This document shows, piece after piece, positions 45,541-56,700 of a stretch of 64,000 nucleotides of DNA (position 1 is its first letter; the number at the start of each line of letters is the position of its first letter). The stretch lies in the NCBI RefSeq assembly GCF_918797505.1, contig NC_092793.1:65281660-65345659 (forward strand), read 5' to 3'. Under the pieces are notes generated by a model. The model was given only the letters and a program-made list of their open reading frames with translations, did no database searches and had not been told where the DNA came from. Source of the DNA: Bemisia tabaci. Its lineage: Eukaryota > Arthropoda > Insecta > Hemiptera > Aleyrodidae. A program made the position numbers and the translations under genes.

Positions 45541-45940
45541 CAACAATATAGGAACTATAGATAGGTGGTGGCCTACGAAAAAACGTAACACACATGGAGC
45601 GGTCGTTCGATAGGCGGGCGGGGAGTGGAAATGGCCAATTGCTATCTTCGTCATAACCTCAAATACATGGAATCTTACGGGAGTTTTTAGAACAAATGAT
45701 TTATAGCGTTGAAATTTTCATCGTAAATGCACTTGATGAATGGCCAAGTTCCATATCTGGACACAGATTTTCAAATAGTTGGTTCTAAATTTGATATAAG
45801 TCCGTACTCAGCAACAGTCCCATAAGAAGCCATAGAAACCGACTATCTCCGTCCTAACCTAATTGTTGCTCCTGGTGTGTCGCCGAATTTCACTGTCGGC
45901 GTAGCATAGGATCCCCCTATCTATAGTTTCTAGATCGTTG
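45541..45940. mobile_element. 400-bp inverted-repeat element with 8-bp target duplication
   Basis: The ends are CAACAATATAGGAACTATAG and, reversed, CAACGATCTAGAAACTATAG, followed by GATAGG on both. The perfect duplication GTGTAAGC flanks it (45533-45540 and 45941-45948). The 8-bp duplication suggests a hAT-like transposase, although the ends do not fit the usual CAGNG start. Confidence 0.82.
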
Positions 45941-46023
45941 GTGTAAGCACCACTTCAGGGAAATTCACGAATCGCGGAGGGGATAAATCGAAAACCCGAG
46001 ATTGTGATGGCGAATTCTGAGGC

Positions 46024-46540
46024 GCTACGGGTCAATTCACTCCGGCGCGGCCGTGCGGAGCGATGTGGGGGGGGGGGGGGGGGCGGTTGAGAGCCAGTTG
46101 TAAGACGTACGGCGTAAGATGAGGTTATTCACCCAGAGTCAGGGCCCTGAGTCAGGAAGTAGTACAACGCCTAATTCAGCAATCGTGGTTTCTAGCTCGA
46201 ATTAAAGCGCCGCCGTGCCGTGGCGCACTGCAACGCAGCGCATTGGACTAGCGGGCAGCTGCCATGATGCCGGTCAGGCCGACGCGCTTGTCTCTACTCG
46301 CCATTCTCCTGCATGGATGCGATGCGATGCAATGCTCCTCTGCGCTGCGCTCTCGAACGCCTCCACGGCTGCCTGCGTCCCGGCGCGGCCCACGCTGACG
46401 CGATGCGATGCGATGTGCGACGCGCGGCCTCAAGACCTGCACCGAGAGGCGCTATTCGGCCCTCGCCCTCGCTCCACCTCCGCCTCAGACGGTCCAGATA
46501 CGTCACTTCCGTTCGGATCCTCCTGCGCTGAGAGGTGAAC
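46024..46540. other. GC-rich block with G-run and GATGC repeats
   Basis: Contains a 17-base G-run (46067-46083) and many GATGC / GCGATGC repeats. Open frames up to 107 codons occur on both strands at once, which is typical of GC-rich noncoding DNA. Confidence 0.45.
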
Positions 46541-46555
46541 AAGGGTGGAATAAAT

Positions 46556-46988
46556 TAGAGTACCTTTATAGACAGAGTATGACCATTTCTGTTCCGGTTT
46601 TTCATTGGTCGCGAGCGAATAGGCTGACACGATGCTCTTAGGGCCGTAAATAAACAAACAAGATGGCCGTTATCAGCAAGCAAGATTGAGGTTATGCACA
46701 TCTTACATCCTCCTGTGATAACGGTGAAAGGCAATTTAACAATGTTTTCATGTGTTTTTCGTGTGCTATTCGTAGATATGCTCGTTTAAATTGTTACTGC
46801 CGCATAATTGAAATTTTTGTCAAATTTAGCTTCTCATCGATGTTACGGTGAGCCGCCATCTTGTTTGTTTATTTACGGCCCTAAGAGCATCATGAAGCCT
46901 AAAAACTCGTTGACCAATCAAAAAGCGGAACAGTTTTCCTGTAGTAAAAAGATACGAATGGCCATACTCTGTCTATTAAGGTACTCTA
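46556..46988. mobile_element. hAT-like MITE, 433 bp
   Basis: The left end TAGAGTACCTTTATAGACAG and the right end, reversed, TAGAGTACCTTAATAGACAG are flanked by the perfect 8-bp duplication GAATAAAT (46548-46555 and 46989-46996). TAGAG fits the hAT end consensus. The inner arms GATGCTCTTAGGGCCGTAAA and its inverse (46630-46672 and 46848-46893) include GCCATCTTGTTTGTTTATT. Confidence 0.9.
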
Positions 46989-46999
46989 GAATAAATTAC

Positions 47000-47732
47000 T
47001 CATTCCGTGAAACGTTCCTCTTCTCCAACGTAAGGTTGCAGCGATGAATGGTCTCGGAAAAGCTGCGCAAGGTGGGATGATTCATTGAATCACACCGGAG
47101 AAACTAGAACTTGATTTAAACCAAAATACACATACATACATATAAGTCGCTTACAGCACTCCCTCGCGCTCTACGACTCCTAACCTCCACTGCTCTCTTT
47201 CAAACCACAAATCTTGGGGCATTGAGCACCTTAACATTTCCGCTTCAATCCCCTCCCTCCGACCTTTCATTGGTTTCTACCTTTGATTTAAACCAAAATA
47301 CATCCAGAAAATTTCCTCTTGAATCGAGATTGAAATTGCTTGAATCAAGCAGGCGACTCCAAGCCATTTTCTTCTCGCTAATACCCGTAATTTACACCAA
47401 ATTTCCCGGTAATATGAAAAAATGAGAAATGCCTCGCAACCTCAAAGACGTAAAAAGTTGGTTAGTCATAATCATAACCAATTTTACTCACGAATTGAAT
47501 CGATAACATAATTTTCTGAGTAGAAAATCCGACGCTGGCTGAATCGTTCTATGACTCCCATCCTTCAGCCGGACGCATTTACGTCAGAAGAAACTGTAGA
47601 AACGAATTCAATCAAAAGGAACGTTGTGAATAGCATTTGAGTGCTGTGTAGTTTTTTTCGCAATAATTTAGTCAGTTCCTCATTGGCGGATCTGGAGGGG
47701 GGCGTAAGGGGCTTACGCCCCTCCCCCCCGTT
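47000..47732. other. No supported gene
   Basis: AT-rich sequence. CATTGGCGGATCTGG at about 47680 looks like a lone hAT-like end of the family D type without a matching partner. Confidence 0.4.
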
Positions 47733-49030
47733 CAGGCCCGCCACATCCCATCTCGGGCCCTGGTACCAGTTTTAAGGTCCGGGTCCCAAGCACGGAGGGG
47801 GGGGGGGGGTCCGAGGGGCATCCCCCGAGAAATTTTAGAATTTATACGACTAATCGGACGCATTTTGAAGCTTCCATAAATAATTCTTCCATCAATTTCT
47901 GCGGAATAATTACGTTTTTTTTTCTACTTTCAGCACAAAATACTTGCAAATTGTTGCATTCAAAACATCTGGAAAATTTTAATTTTTTTTTGGGGGGGGG
48001 GGCATATGATACTATTTTCAGTTCTAAGAGGGCCAGGCCCCCCTGGACTGTCCCTTCGTTTGTCTATGGCAAGGGAGTTGAGCCATGAGCCATTGAAGTT
48101 GAGGATGCCCAGACTGGAGACTCTTAGCATCTGACGACGGAAGAAAATGAAACGCAGTTACTAAAAATATCCCTCTGTACTGAAAATCTTGAAAATAGAT
48201 AAAAATTTTCCACGAAGTATACTTCTTTGAAAATTTAAGAAGAATTCTACAGTGCCCCAGCGTGTTTCTGAAAATCTATTCACATTTTGCGAAATTTTTA
48301 GGGTAAATTTTTCACTTTTTCTTACGAAACAAGGGTTGCATGTGAATTCGTAGTGGTTTTTCACAAGTAACACGGGCCCCCAGGTCCCAGGGACCCAGTA
48401 TCCCCCCCTTGTGGCGAGCCTGCCTTCATGAACGCTGGGCTTGTCGATTTCCTCTGAAATTTTTGCAGTGGTGAATGCATAGCTGAAGTGCGCTTCAGCT
48501 AGAATCGTATTTTTCACTTTTTCTTACGAAACAAGGGTTGAATGTGAATTCGTAGTGGTTTTTCACAAGTAACTCGGGCCCCCAGGTACCAGGGACCCAG
48601 TATCCCCCCCTTGTGGCGACAAATGGGTGGTTTTTCTACGAGGATTAAAACTAAACGAGTGGTACGGAATATAACTAAAGAATATGAACTATGCAAAACG
48701 ATAATCCGGGTATAAGAACTTGGCTGATTTGAAAACGCCTTCAAATGCGGCGTGATACTTCACGCATTCCTGAGAGTTCAAATAGTTGTATCATTGCGCT
48801 GTATGAATGAGACGGAAGATTTTAATGGAAATAGCCTTCATGCAGGCTCGCCACATCCTATCTCGGGCCCTGGTACCAGTTTTAAGGTCCGGGCCCCAAG
48901 CACGGAGGGGGGGGGGGGGCGAGGGGCATCCCCCGAGAAATTATAGAATTTATACGACTAATTGGATGCATTTTGAAGCTTCCATTAAGAATTTTTCAAT
49001 CATTTTCTGCGGAATAATTATTTTTTTTTC
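47733..49030. repeat. Direct repeats flanking a duplicated segment
   Basis: About 190 bp at 47733-47924 recurs at 48843-49030: GCCACATCC, TCTCGGGCCCTGGTACCAGT, AAGCACGGAGG with a 13-base G-run, GAGGGGCATCCCCCGAGAAA, TTTTGAAGCTTCC and CTGCGGAATAATTA. Between them a 110-bp unit is itself duplicated 202 bp apart (48309-48417 and 48511-48619: TTACGAAACAAGGGTTG, AATTCGTAGTGGTTTTTCAC, GACCCAGTATCC). These look like nested segmental duplications, possibly of an element end. Confidence 0.7.
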
Positions 49031-49059
49031 ATCCGGCCCTCGGGCTTGCCTTTCGCTTC

Positions 49060-49223
49060 CAGAGGCGGATCGAGAAATTTGGCAACACCGGGATGCCTCC
49101 ATTTAAACCCATGCTAAATAATCGATTCTTGTCGGAGCACCTGGCCCCTCTAAGAATCGATACATTTTTTATAGGTTTATATGGAAAAAAGACAATGTTG
49201 CCAATTTGCTAGATCCGCCAATG
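49060..49223. mobile_element. hAT-like MITE (family D), 164 bp
   Basis: It starts CAGAGGCGGATCGAGAAATT and ends GCTAGATCCGCCAATG. The inner core has CCATTTAAACCCATG and ATCGATTCTTG. Target duplication is not preserved. Confidence 0.7.
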
Positions 49224-49329
49224 CCCCTCCCCCATTAGAACGGTTTGGATTCGTCTATGCAATTCTTTTAAGCATAACGCATGGATAAGTTGTGTCTTGG
49301 TGAAGATACGTCAGGTTTTGCTTGATGAG

Positions 49330-50110
49330 TGTTCCTCATTCCTCCTCGAATTTTCTTTGTCTGCGAGTTGAGCTGTGCGCAATAGAAACCCCGCCGAGCC
49401 GTGCGGGAAGGTTGAAGAAGGATGCGAAGATAGAGTGTGGCCTTGAGGAGAAGAGCCTCACGTCCGGACGACCCTGAAAAGAGGCTGGAAGGTGGGTCCT
49501 ATCGCCTATCGGGGGCCTCCGTTGGGGCCTCGTTGCGAGGGCCTTTGTGCAGATGAAAGCGTATCTGGGCCCCGGCCCCGACAATTAGCGGCCCTGCCGA
49601 GGGAGACATGAGCCGTGTGTGCGAGTGTGAGTGCGGTTTGCCGCGTACGTGCAAGTTGTTCCATCGGCTCGAGAGGTCGCTGCAGCCTTGGGCTCCGTCG
49701 CGAGCCAAAACCGCGAATGTGGAGCGCGTTCCGGTTGGAGTTGTGCTGTTGTTCCTCCGGGGGGAGTCGGTTCCCCGATTTCGGCCCTCGAAACTCCGCC
49801 GGCCTCCCGTCATAAGCGGGCACTTGCAAGAGGATATTGCGCATGTGCCTGGCGGCGTCCCCGTCTCGGGGAAATTTTGTTCCAGTTCAGCGACCTCTTG
49901 GCTCTTGGTCTCGTCCCGCCGCGCCGCACCGCACCGCGCCTCATGTTTCACTCCGTCATTTCTGCCAGCCCTCACCAACGCCGCCGACTCGCTTCGTCTC
50001 GTTGTACGAGTTCCCTCAGCCATCGCCCAACTAGAGGAGGTCACTCCACAAAATCTAATCGGGGTGACTTCACGAACAGGGGTCGGATTTTGTCCGTAAA
50101 AATGGGCCTT
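49330..50110. other. GC- and CpG-rich island, unassigned
   Basis: Strongly GC-rich with simultaneous open frames of 162-181 codons on both strands, a mark of low stop-codon density rather than coding. It could be a promoter island, but no initiator plus exon pair is evident. Confidence 0.4.
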
Positions 50111-50194
50111 CTCGAATGAATACGCGTAGGACTAGTTACGACTGGACTTGTGTTCGCCCTAGCACCTCCGATAGACCGATTGCGTAGTTTGACC

Positions 50195-50410
50195 CTGCCG
50201 TGTTATGGAAAAACGCTGTATGAGCCTTCAGACGTCCCCTTTGACGAATCACAAATTTTCGGGAAATTGTATACATATTTTCTCTCTCATTTTTTAGAGA
50301 ATCTTTTGTCGAAATTTGGTCTAAAGCGTCTGAAAATCTTATATGCATAACTTTCTTCAAAAATAATTTTTTTAGAGGAAATTCGGCTACATTTTAATGC
50401 TACTACGGCG
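50195..50410. mobile_element. MITE-A copy 4, degraded
   Basis: It starts CTGCCGTGTTATGG, AAAACGCTGTATGAGC. A decayed inverse (AGAGGAAATTCGGC, CTACTACGGCG) lies near 50375-50410. The right terminus is lost. Confidence 0.65.
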
Positions 50411-50820
50411 CGGCAAATCTGCCGGGCGTAATCTTCAGCGCGGCAGCATCGGCGATAGCCAAATTTCGGCTGCGGAAGCAGAAATGCAAAAAGCTCCTAT
50501 ACGCCGACCGTTCGCCGCGATTCGGTGCTTTTGTTTCAGGGTCAAAATTTCGATTCTTCTCACGGGGAAATGTCCATTTCTATCGGTGAAAACGTGGGAT
50601 TTCCTTTTATTCCGCAAAAAGAAAGAACAAAAAAAATTATATTTGAAAATCGACTCACGAGCAAGGCCATACCTACATTTACCTCGTTTGCACGTTTGTC
50701 GCTATTCGTGGAATTGTGCTAAAGTATCGAAAAATGTCGGCCCCAGTGTTTACTGAAAATGAACCATCTTCTCTGTGTAAGCAAGAAGCGTGCTGTTCAT
50801 CAGAAAAAGGGCAGAATTAT

Positions 50821-51205
50821 CGTCGCTCTTCTGACGTAGACGCAAGGGAGTATCCTCATCCCCACGTGAGTCGTGTTCTGCCGTGCTAAGAAAGAACGCC
50901 GTATGAACACTCAACAGTTGCCAAATTTCCTCCGATAAAATGATTATTTTTGCGGAGATTTATGAACATTTTTCCTTAAAATATTCAGACACTCCAGATC
51001 AAATTACAAACAAAGTTATCAGCGAAATGAGAAGAAAAATGTTCACAAATTTTCTTGAAAATCAGTGATTTGCGGAAGGAAATTTGGCAACGCCTGAAGG
51101 CTCATACGGCGGTTTTCCTTTGCACGGCAGTGTTGTCCATATAAATCCATGCTTTTAAGAGCTCACGTGGAAATAGAGATACGTCCTTACGTCAGAGGAG
51201 CGACG
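50821..51205. mobile_element. MITE-B copy 1, interrupted by MITE-A
   Basis: The ends are CGTCGCTCTTCTGACGTA and, reversed, CGTCGCTCCTCTGACGTAAG, with inner CCCACGTGAG and CTCACGTGG. About 250 bases between are a complete MITE-A (50878-51130). The original element was therefore about 130 bp. Confidence 0.8.
50878..51130. mobile_element. MITE-A copy 5, 253 bp, nested in MITE-B
   Basis: It starts CTGCCGTGCTAAG and ends TGCACGGCAG. The 4-bp duplication TGTT lies on both sides (50874-50877 and 51131-51134). Inner arms are AACGCCGTATGAAC, AGTTGCCAAATTTCC and their inverses. Confidence 0.9.
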
Positions 51206-51263
51206 TTGCAAGGTTCTTCAAACCGCCTTGACTTGAAACACGCTCACCTTTTCCTCTGCATTT

Positions 51264-51425
51264 CATTGGCGGATCCAGCAAATTCGCAACACTATTTTTC
51301 ACCATTTAAACCTATGGAAATACATCGATTCTTGGAGGGGCTAGGTGCCCCGATAAGAATCGATTATTGAACATAGATTTGAATGGAGGGAATTCGTTGT
51401 TACCAAAATGCTGGATCTGCCCCTG
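51264..51425. mobile_element. hAT-like MITE (family D), 162 bp, with target duplication
   Basis: The ends are CATTGGCGGATCCAGCAAAT and, reversed, CAGGGGCAGATCCAGCATTT. They are flanked by CTGCATTT at 51256-51263 and 51426-51433. The core is TTTAAACCTATGGAAAT and ATCGATTCTTGG. Confidence 0.85.
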
Positions 51426-51568
51426 CTGCATTTAAGCTACAAGAACTTTTCCGAAAGCTCAAAGGAGACAGCAAGAGCAGGGCGATGAATGGAAGGGGGA
51501 TAATCGGACGGACAGAGGATCCAAAATCATGACGGTAGATGCGAGAGGCAAGGGGAGCTTGAAGAACT

Positions 51569-51821
51569 CTGCCGTGTTAAAGAAGAACGCCGTATGAGCA
51601 TTCCAGAGTTGCCAAATTTCCTTCGATAAAACACGTATTTTTGACGAAATTTGCGCATATTTTTCCTTGAAACTTTCAGATATTTTAGATTAAATTGCGT
51701 AAAACATTGCGTGAGAATTTTGAAAACAAATATTCACAATTTTCTCAGTAAATTCGGTTTTTATTGGAGGAAATTTGGCAACGTCTGAAGGTCCGTACGG
51801 CGTTTTTCCGTAGCACGGCAG
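51569..51821. mobile_element. MITE-A copy 6, 253 bp, with target duplication
   Basis: It starts CTGCCGTGTTAAAG and ends GTAGCACGGCAG. The 4-bp duplication AACT flanks it (51565-51568 and 51822-51825). Confidence 0.9.
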
Positions 51822-52206
51822 AACTGTTGGCAAGACAGGTCGCTTATTCAACGCAGGAGTGCTAAGCTCCAGCCTCTTTTCATCGGTAGTCCATCGATAC
51901 GGCCTTTGTCGTCCCGGTTCGCGGAATCCGTCACCCCGGCGTGGAGCCCCTTTTCGTAGAAAATATGCGTCTCTCGGTTTCCTACGAATAATCCAGGCGT
52001 TTGCGTCATTAATGCCCGGAAGTTTTTTCAAAGATGGCACCGATAATTAGAATTGTTGCAGCGGTTTATTGGGAATAGGTGCTCGCAGCGAAATGTGATG
52101 AAATACCGCCCCTCTCCTCGCCTCGAGGTTGCTTTTCCCAAGAATCGAAAGCTTCAGAGTAGGCCACGGAGAAGTGAGGAGTGGCACGGTGGAAAGCAAT
52201 GCCACA

Positions 52207-52460
52207 CTGCCGCGCTAAGGAAAAACGCCGTATGAACCTCCAGGCGCTGCCGAATTTCCTTTGATAAAACACGAATTTCCTGGTAAACTTAGGAATATTT
52301 TCCTTCCGACTTTTTAGATAATTTTGTATGCAATTTCATCTGAAATTCCTGAAAATTTCAAGGAAAAATATTCATAACATTCTTCAAAAATAAAATATTT
52401 TATCGGAGGAAATTTGGCAACTCTCGAATGTTCATACGGCGTTCTTCCTTAGCACGACAG
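52207..52460. mobile_element. MITE-A copy 7, 254 bp
   Basis: It starts CTGCCGCGCTAAGG and ends TTAGCACGACAG. Flanks CACA and CTCA differ at one of four bases. Confidence 0.85.
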
Positions 52461-52840
52461 CTCAAGGCTCAGGCATGTGGCTTACCGTCCCCAACGGTGC
52501 TCGAAACTCACCTTGGAGTTTCAAGAGCCGTGTGGCTCATCGAGCTCGATTTTTAGGGGCAATTGAAGATTTTTTAGGGCTCAAATTGATTTTTTGCCTG
52601 TATATCATGGCGCACTGAGTGAGAAGTTAGACGCAAGATGTTTTACTTACAAAACTAATAGCTGTAACTGGAGGAAGAGGAAAGCTCCAAGTATCACCAA
52701 ACAGAAAAATTAGGATTTTTTGGAAGGGGGGCGATTTTTAGGGGCCACATTGGCGCAGAGCCTTCATTTTTTAGGCACCATGACCGATTTTTTAGGCGCA
52801 TTTGGCGCGTTGCCGTCTGTGAGTTTCGAACACTAGTCTC

Positions 52841-53718
52841 CAGGGCCGGATTAAGAGGGTGGCCACATGGGCCGCGGCCCATGGCGGCAAAAGGGGGCGG
52901 CCAATTTTGCAATTTTTTTAAACGTATGTATATAAAAAATCGGATTCAGAAAAAAAAATTACCAACGAGAAAAGGCGACAAAATATTTTTTTCCTGTGAG
53001 TGTAGTAATTACTAATTTTGTCGTCTTTCGGTGATAAAAGAGACTGCACCTTTAAATAGTCGAGTCGATAGAGAATCCAAACACGCAATTTGGCCTGAAG
53101 CGGCGCGGTGCAGAGAGGAATGATGATGAGGACTTGAGATGTAAAGAAGCCCTCGGCGCGGCGGTCAGCATGTAACACATATATTAGCGCCTACAAGACT
53201 GCATGAATACTTCGCGCATTGCGTCAAACTCAGTGCGGTCAACGCGAAACGCATAGCGCCTACAAGACTGCATGAATACTTCAAGCATTGCATCAAACAC
53301 AGTGCGGTCAGGAGTGGTCGGCGTGAAATGCATAGCGCCTACAAGACTGTAGGAATACCTTACGCATTGCGCCAAACACAATGTGGTCAGCGCGGCGCGG
53401 CGGTAGAAGTTGAAATTAGTAAACCGCATTTATGTTTGTTTTTTCATAATTTTTTCGTTCATTTCTTGTAATGGAAGGCCTTGTCCACACAGAGATAGGT
53501 TAACGGAACTTCTTTCGCGCAAAGTTCCGTGAAACTTTACTAGTAGTGTTGATGGAGTTTTCGCAAAAAACGTATCCAACACGAGTAAACGTGTCTTTTG
53601 CACCCCTACCCCGCTGGCACGTTCATTTGATGGTTTTCATTGATGTTTCAAAACGAATGAGAAGGAGGCGGCTAAATACAGGCGGTCCATGGGCGGCAAG
53701 TTGGTAAATTCGGCCCTG
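52841..53718. mobile_element. hAT-like non-autonomous element, 878 bp
   Basis: The left end is CAGGGCCGGATTAAGAGG and the right end, reversed, is CAGGGCCGAATTTACC, with further pairing of GCCCATGG. Flanks CTAGTCTC (52833-52840) and CTGGTCCC (53719-53726) match at six of eight bases, consistent with an aged hAT target duplication. The interior has no transposase frame but carries a minisatellite (53187-53403). Confidence 0.72.
53187..53403 (-). repeat. Minisatellite (69/79-bp units), locus 3, inside a hAT-like element
   Basis: Three units start GCGCCTACAAGACTG at 53187, 53256 and 53335, with spacings 69 and 79. It is the inverse of the arrays at 17.7 and 32.4 kb. Read on the minus strand the order of spacings (79 then 69) matches the 80 then 68 seen at 32.4 kb. 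Minus-strand frames repeat the peptide AMREVFMQSCRR, but the 79-bp unit breaks the frame. Confidence 0.8.
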
Positions 53719-53726
53719 CTGGTCCC

Positions 53727-56700
53727 CTATAAAAGTTCCTGTGTTAGGAAATCGCGAACACGTGATAGTCACGTGATAGTCACTATTAGAAGCATCCTGC
53801 ACAGTGCGCAGTCTTTGTTGAAGTTGAAATATTAAAAATAACCTCAGCAATACATTACAGTAGCAGTGATTACCACATCACGTCGACAGAAAATTGTCTA
53901 ACAGCTATGATCGAATGAAAACTGACGATAATCTTCCTGTACTAATCTACAATTTTATTAAATACCAAACACAAGATGAGTGACTCATCGTGAGAGGTAC
54001 TGCCACCTTAACCCTTGATTTTATTTCCAAAGTTGGTTTAATTCTTCGTCATCGCTTGACAATGCAACGTTCTTGCAAATGTTGGACTTGGATATACAAT
54101 AGGAAATGTCGATAGTTTTTTTGTGAAAGGTGTTTAATCGTATTGTGACAACCGAAATAAGCTCGAAAAATCGTTCAGTACTTATTGGAGAATAGTTAGG
54201 GTTGTGGTCATCCGTTATCAGAAGGTCTTGTTCTAAGTTGCAGAGACAATTGTTGGCACTAGGATTGAAGGCGTTTTGAACATATCCCCATTAGATCAGT
54301 GTGCTGGATAATAATGTTATGCTGCATTAGATAGTGTGACTAATTATGAAAGGAATCCCTGCTCACTTAATGCTTACGAAAAAACTAATCTCTTAAAATA
54401 TTTCAATACCTAATTATTTGAGCCACTTAAACTTAGTCCGGATAATTCTTCGAAACGACTTAATTTAAGTGCCACAGCCAAAAATCTTTATTGTTTACTT
54501 TTCTAGACGTTCAATATTCCCTGCGAGTAAAATACTTTCTGGTTTTTTTGCCCATGAAAAAATTATTTTAGTTTTTTGTATTTGCGCCGCATGGTTGTCT
54601 CCAGATTTTGACATTCGTCAGACTAATCAATCTGTGAATTTTTACCCACCAAAACTTCTAGCAATACGGAAGTATTGATGTCCAAAAATTCTTTTGTAGC
54701 TTATTTCGAACATACATACCAAAAAATTTTTAAAAATAGGAATTGTAGCCTTCGATACAAAATGCATGGAATGTCAGAAACCTGCTCAGTTTGCATTGGT
54801 GAGACCCCTTTTTTATGCATTTATTTATTTATTTTTTTTTTTTTTGGAGTTTGTACTTACTGAAAATACACGACAGTTGAATACGAAACTTGGCAGTGCG
54901 AGGCGTGAGCCAATGAAAAGTGTGTAGTGGGGCGAGCTTCGTGCTGGTATCCAGAAATAAATCCCAAGTCCAGTCTGCTTTTCCGTTGCGTTCAGTGCTC
55001 GATGCAGCAGGAGTCATAAACGGGACTCATCCCTTCTCTCGACCCCTCCCGCCCCCCTCGCCCCCTCTCCCAGACCCTCGCGCTCACATTGCCGCTAACT
55101 TCCAATGTTGACACGCTGCGCTCTATCCCGAGTGACTTGCACTCGCATTTCTCAGTAAGCAGTAGTTTCTACCCCTCCCCCTCTCCCTTTCTGGTTGTCA
55201 CATCCTATTTTTACTTCGTTCCAACCCGCTGTAGTTGTCGGAATACTGCGAACGCTTAAACGAGCATCTTCGTTAAAGCCTGATGAAAATAGCTCCCTTC
55301 ATACGAACATTTCTCGTTCTAGTATCTTGATTTTGAATTCATCCTCTGAACATATAAAAACACCATAGATTTACCGTGGGCTTGCCTGAAATTAGCTAAC
55401 CGAGAAACATGGTCCAATAAACCAGTGTTCTGGTAGAGGGTGGAGCTACTTCAAAGTTTGATGGACTGTGCTAGAAGTGTGAAATGAAGTTGAAATTTCT
55501 AGTTGCCCCTGAAATGAGTAGGGTAAACATACTTGTGGAACATTTCTTATGTAAGTTCAAAAAGATATCAGTTTAATTTTTTACAATTTCAAATTTCAGT
55601 TCATCAAAATTCTACAAAAAACTGCTGCTACTACTACCTACTAATTCTTTTACTATCAGGTACATAAGTCTAGGTAATGAAAACGCAGAAAATGAGAGGA
55701 AGTTGAAAAGTAACTCCCGCCAAGTCAAATTACTGCTTCATTTTTTGAGAATTAGTAAGCTGAAGCGTGGCATAATCGTATGCCAAACTTTTTTTTATTA
55801 TCGAGTTAGCAAGGGTTGACAGTTGTAATTTATTATGATCTTAAATACATAGAAATATGAAGCTTAGATTTTATTCCGACCTAGGAGTTCGAAAGGAGAA
55901 CCGAAGTTTTTCAGCCTGTAGCAAAACACTCCTCCCTAAATTTTCATTTGTAAAATACTTATTTTTTTCATGTCTTGTTTTAAAAAGATGTATGTTTCCA
56001 AACTCTTCTGAATGGCTTCTCTTCTCTCGCGCCAGAACTATACTCTGACTCAAAATGTGACTCCCTGCTCATTACGAGGCACAGATATTCAGGCAGAGTC
56101 ATCTTTGTCTAATCAGGCAAAATCTTTCGGAAAAAAGGACTTTTTTCCAGTCGTATAATGGACATGGCGTGTGACGTCAAAAGTCTTGAGTGTCCTCAGC
56201 ACCAGAAGAGGGAAGTGGCGAAGCGCGAGGTACCCGCTGGGTGGGTCGTGACCGGTGATAAGACTTTTATGCCGCCTGCCTCTCAGATTAGGCCCGACCG
56301 CCCGACGCGACATTGCGAAACGTGCTCTAGTCAGCGTCCAACGACCGAGGCGACGTCATTTCAAGGGCGTCCATAATCCCTCAAAAAAATTCCACCGAGT
56401 CCGGAAAATCCATTTTCCGCTTCAAATGGATTTTTGCCGAATGCCTCGCCGGAAAATTCCAGTATCCATCAATTCTGAAGGGCGAGTTACCTTGGCATGG
56501 ATTAAACTAGGATACTGTTGAATGTCAACTGATCATCTTTTGTTCTTTCATCGTTTTTGCCCTTCTTTTTCGAACATAGTCAAGATATTTTTCATATTAA
56601 TAATTATCCTTACTAGTTTCATTTTCTACATCGACTTGCGAGTTTTGCATATCCTCAAGAAATAATTTAAATCCTTCCATGTTCCGTATTATATTAGGAC

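Noticed and set aside
46215..46538. 107-codon frame rich in GATGC repeats
   Set aside because: The sequence is simple-repeat-like and open on both strands, so it is low-complexity noncoding DNA.
49499..50119. Overlapping 162-181 codon frames on both strands
   Set aside because: They coexist in several frames in GC-rich DNA where stop codons are rare. No domain, start context or splice pattern favours any of them.
53184..53429. 81-codon frame with repeated AMREVFMQSCRR peptide
   Set aside because: The repetition comes from the minisatellite. The 79-bp unit breaks the frame, and the sequence lies inside a transposon.
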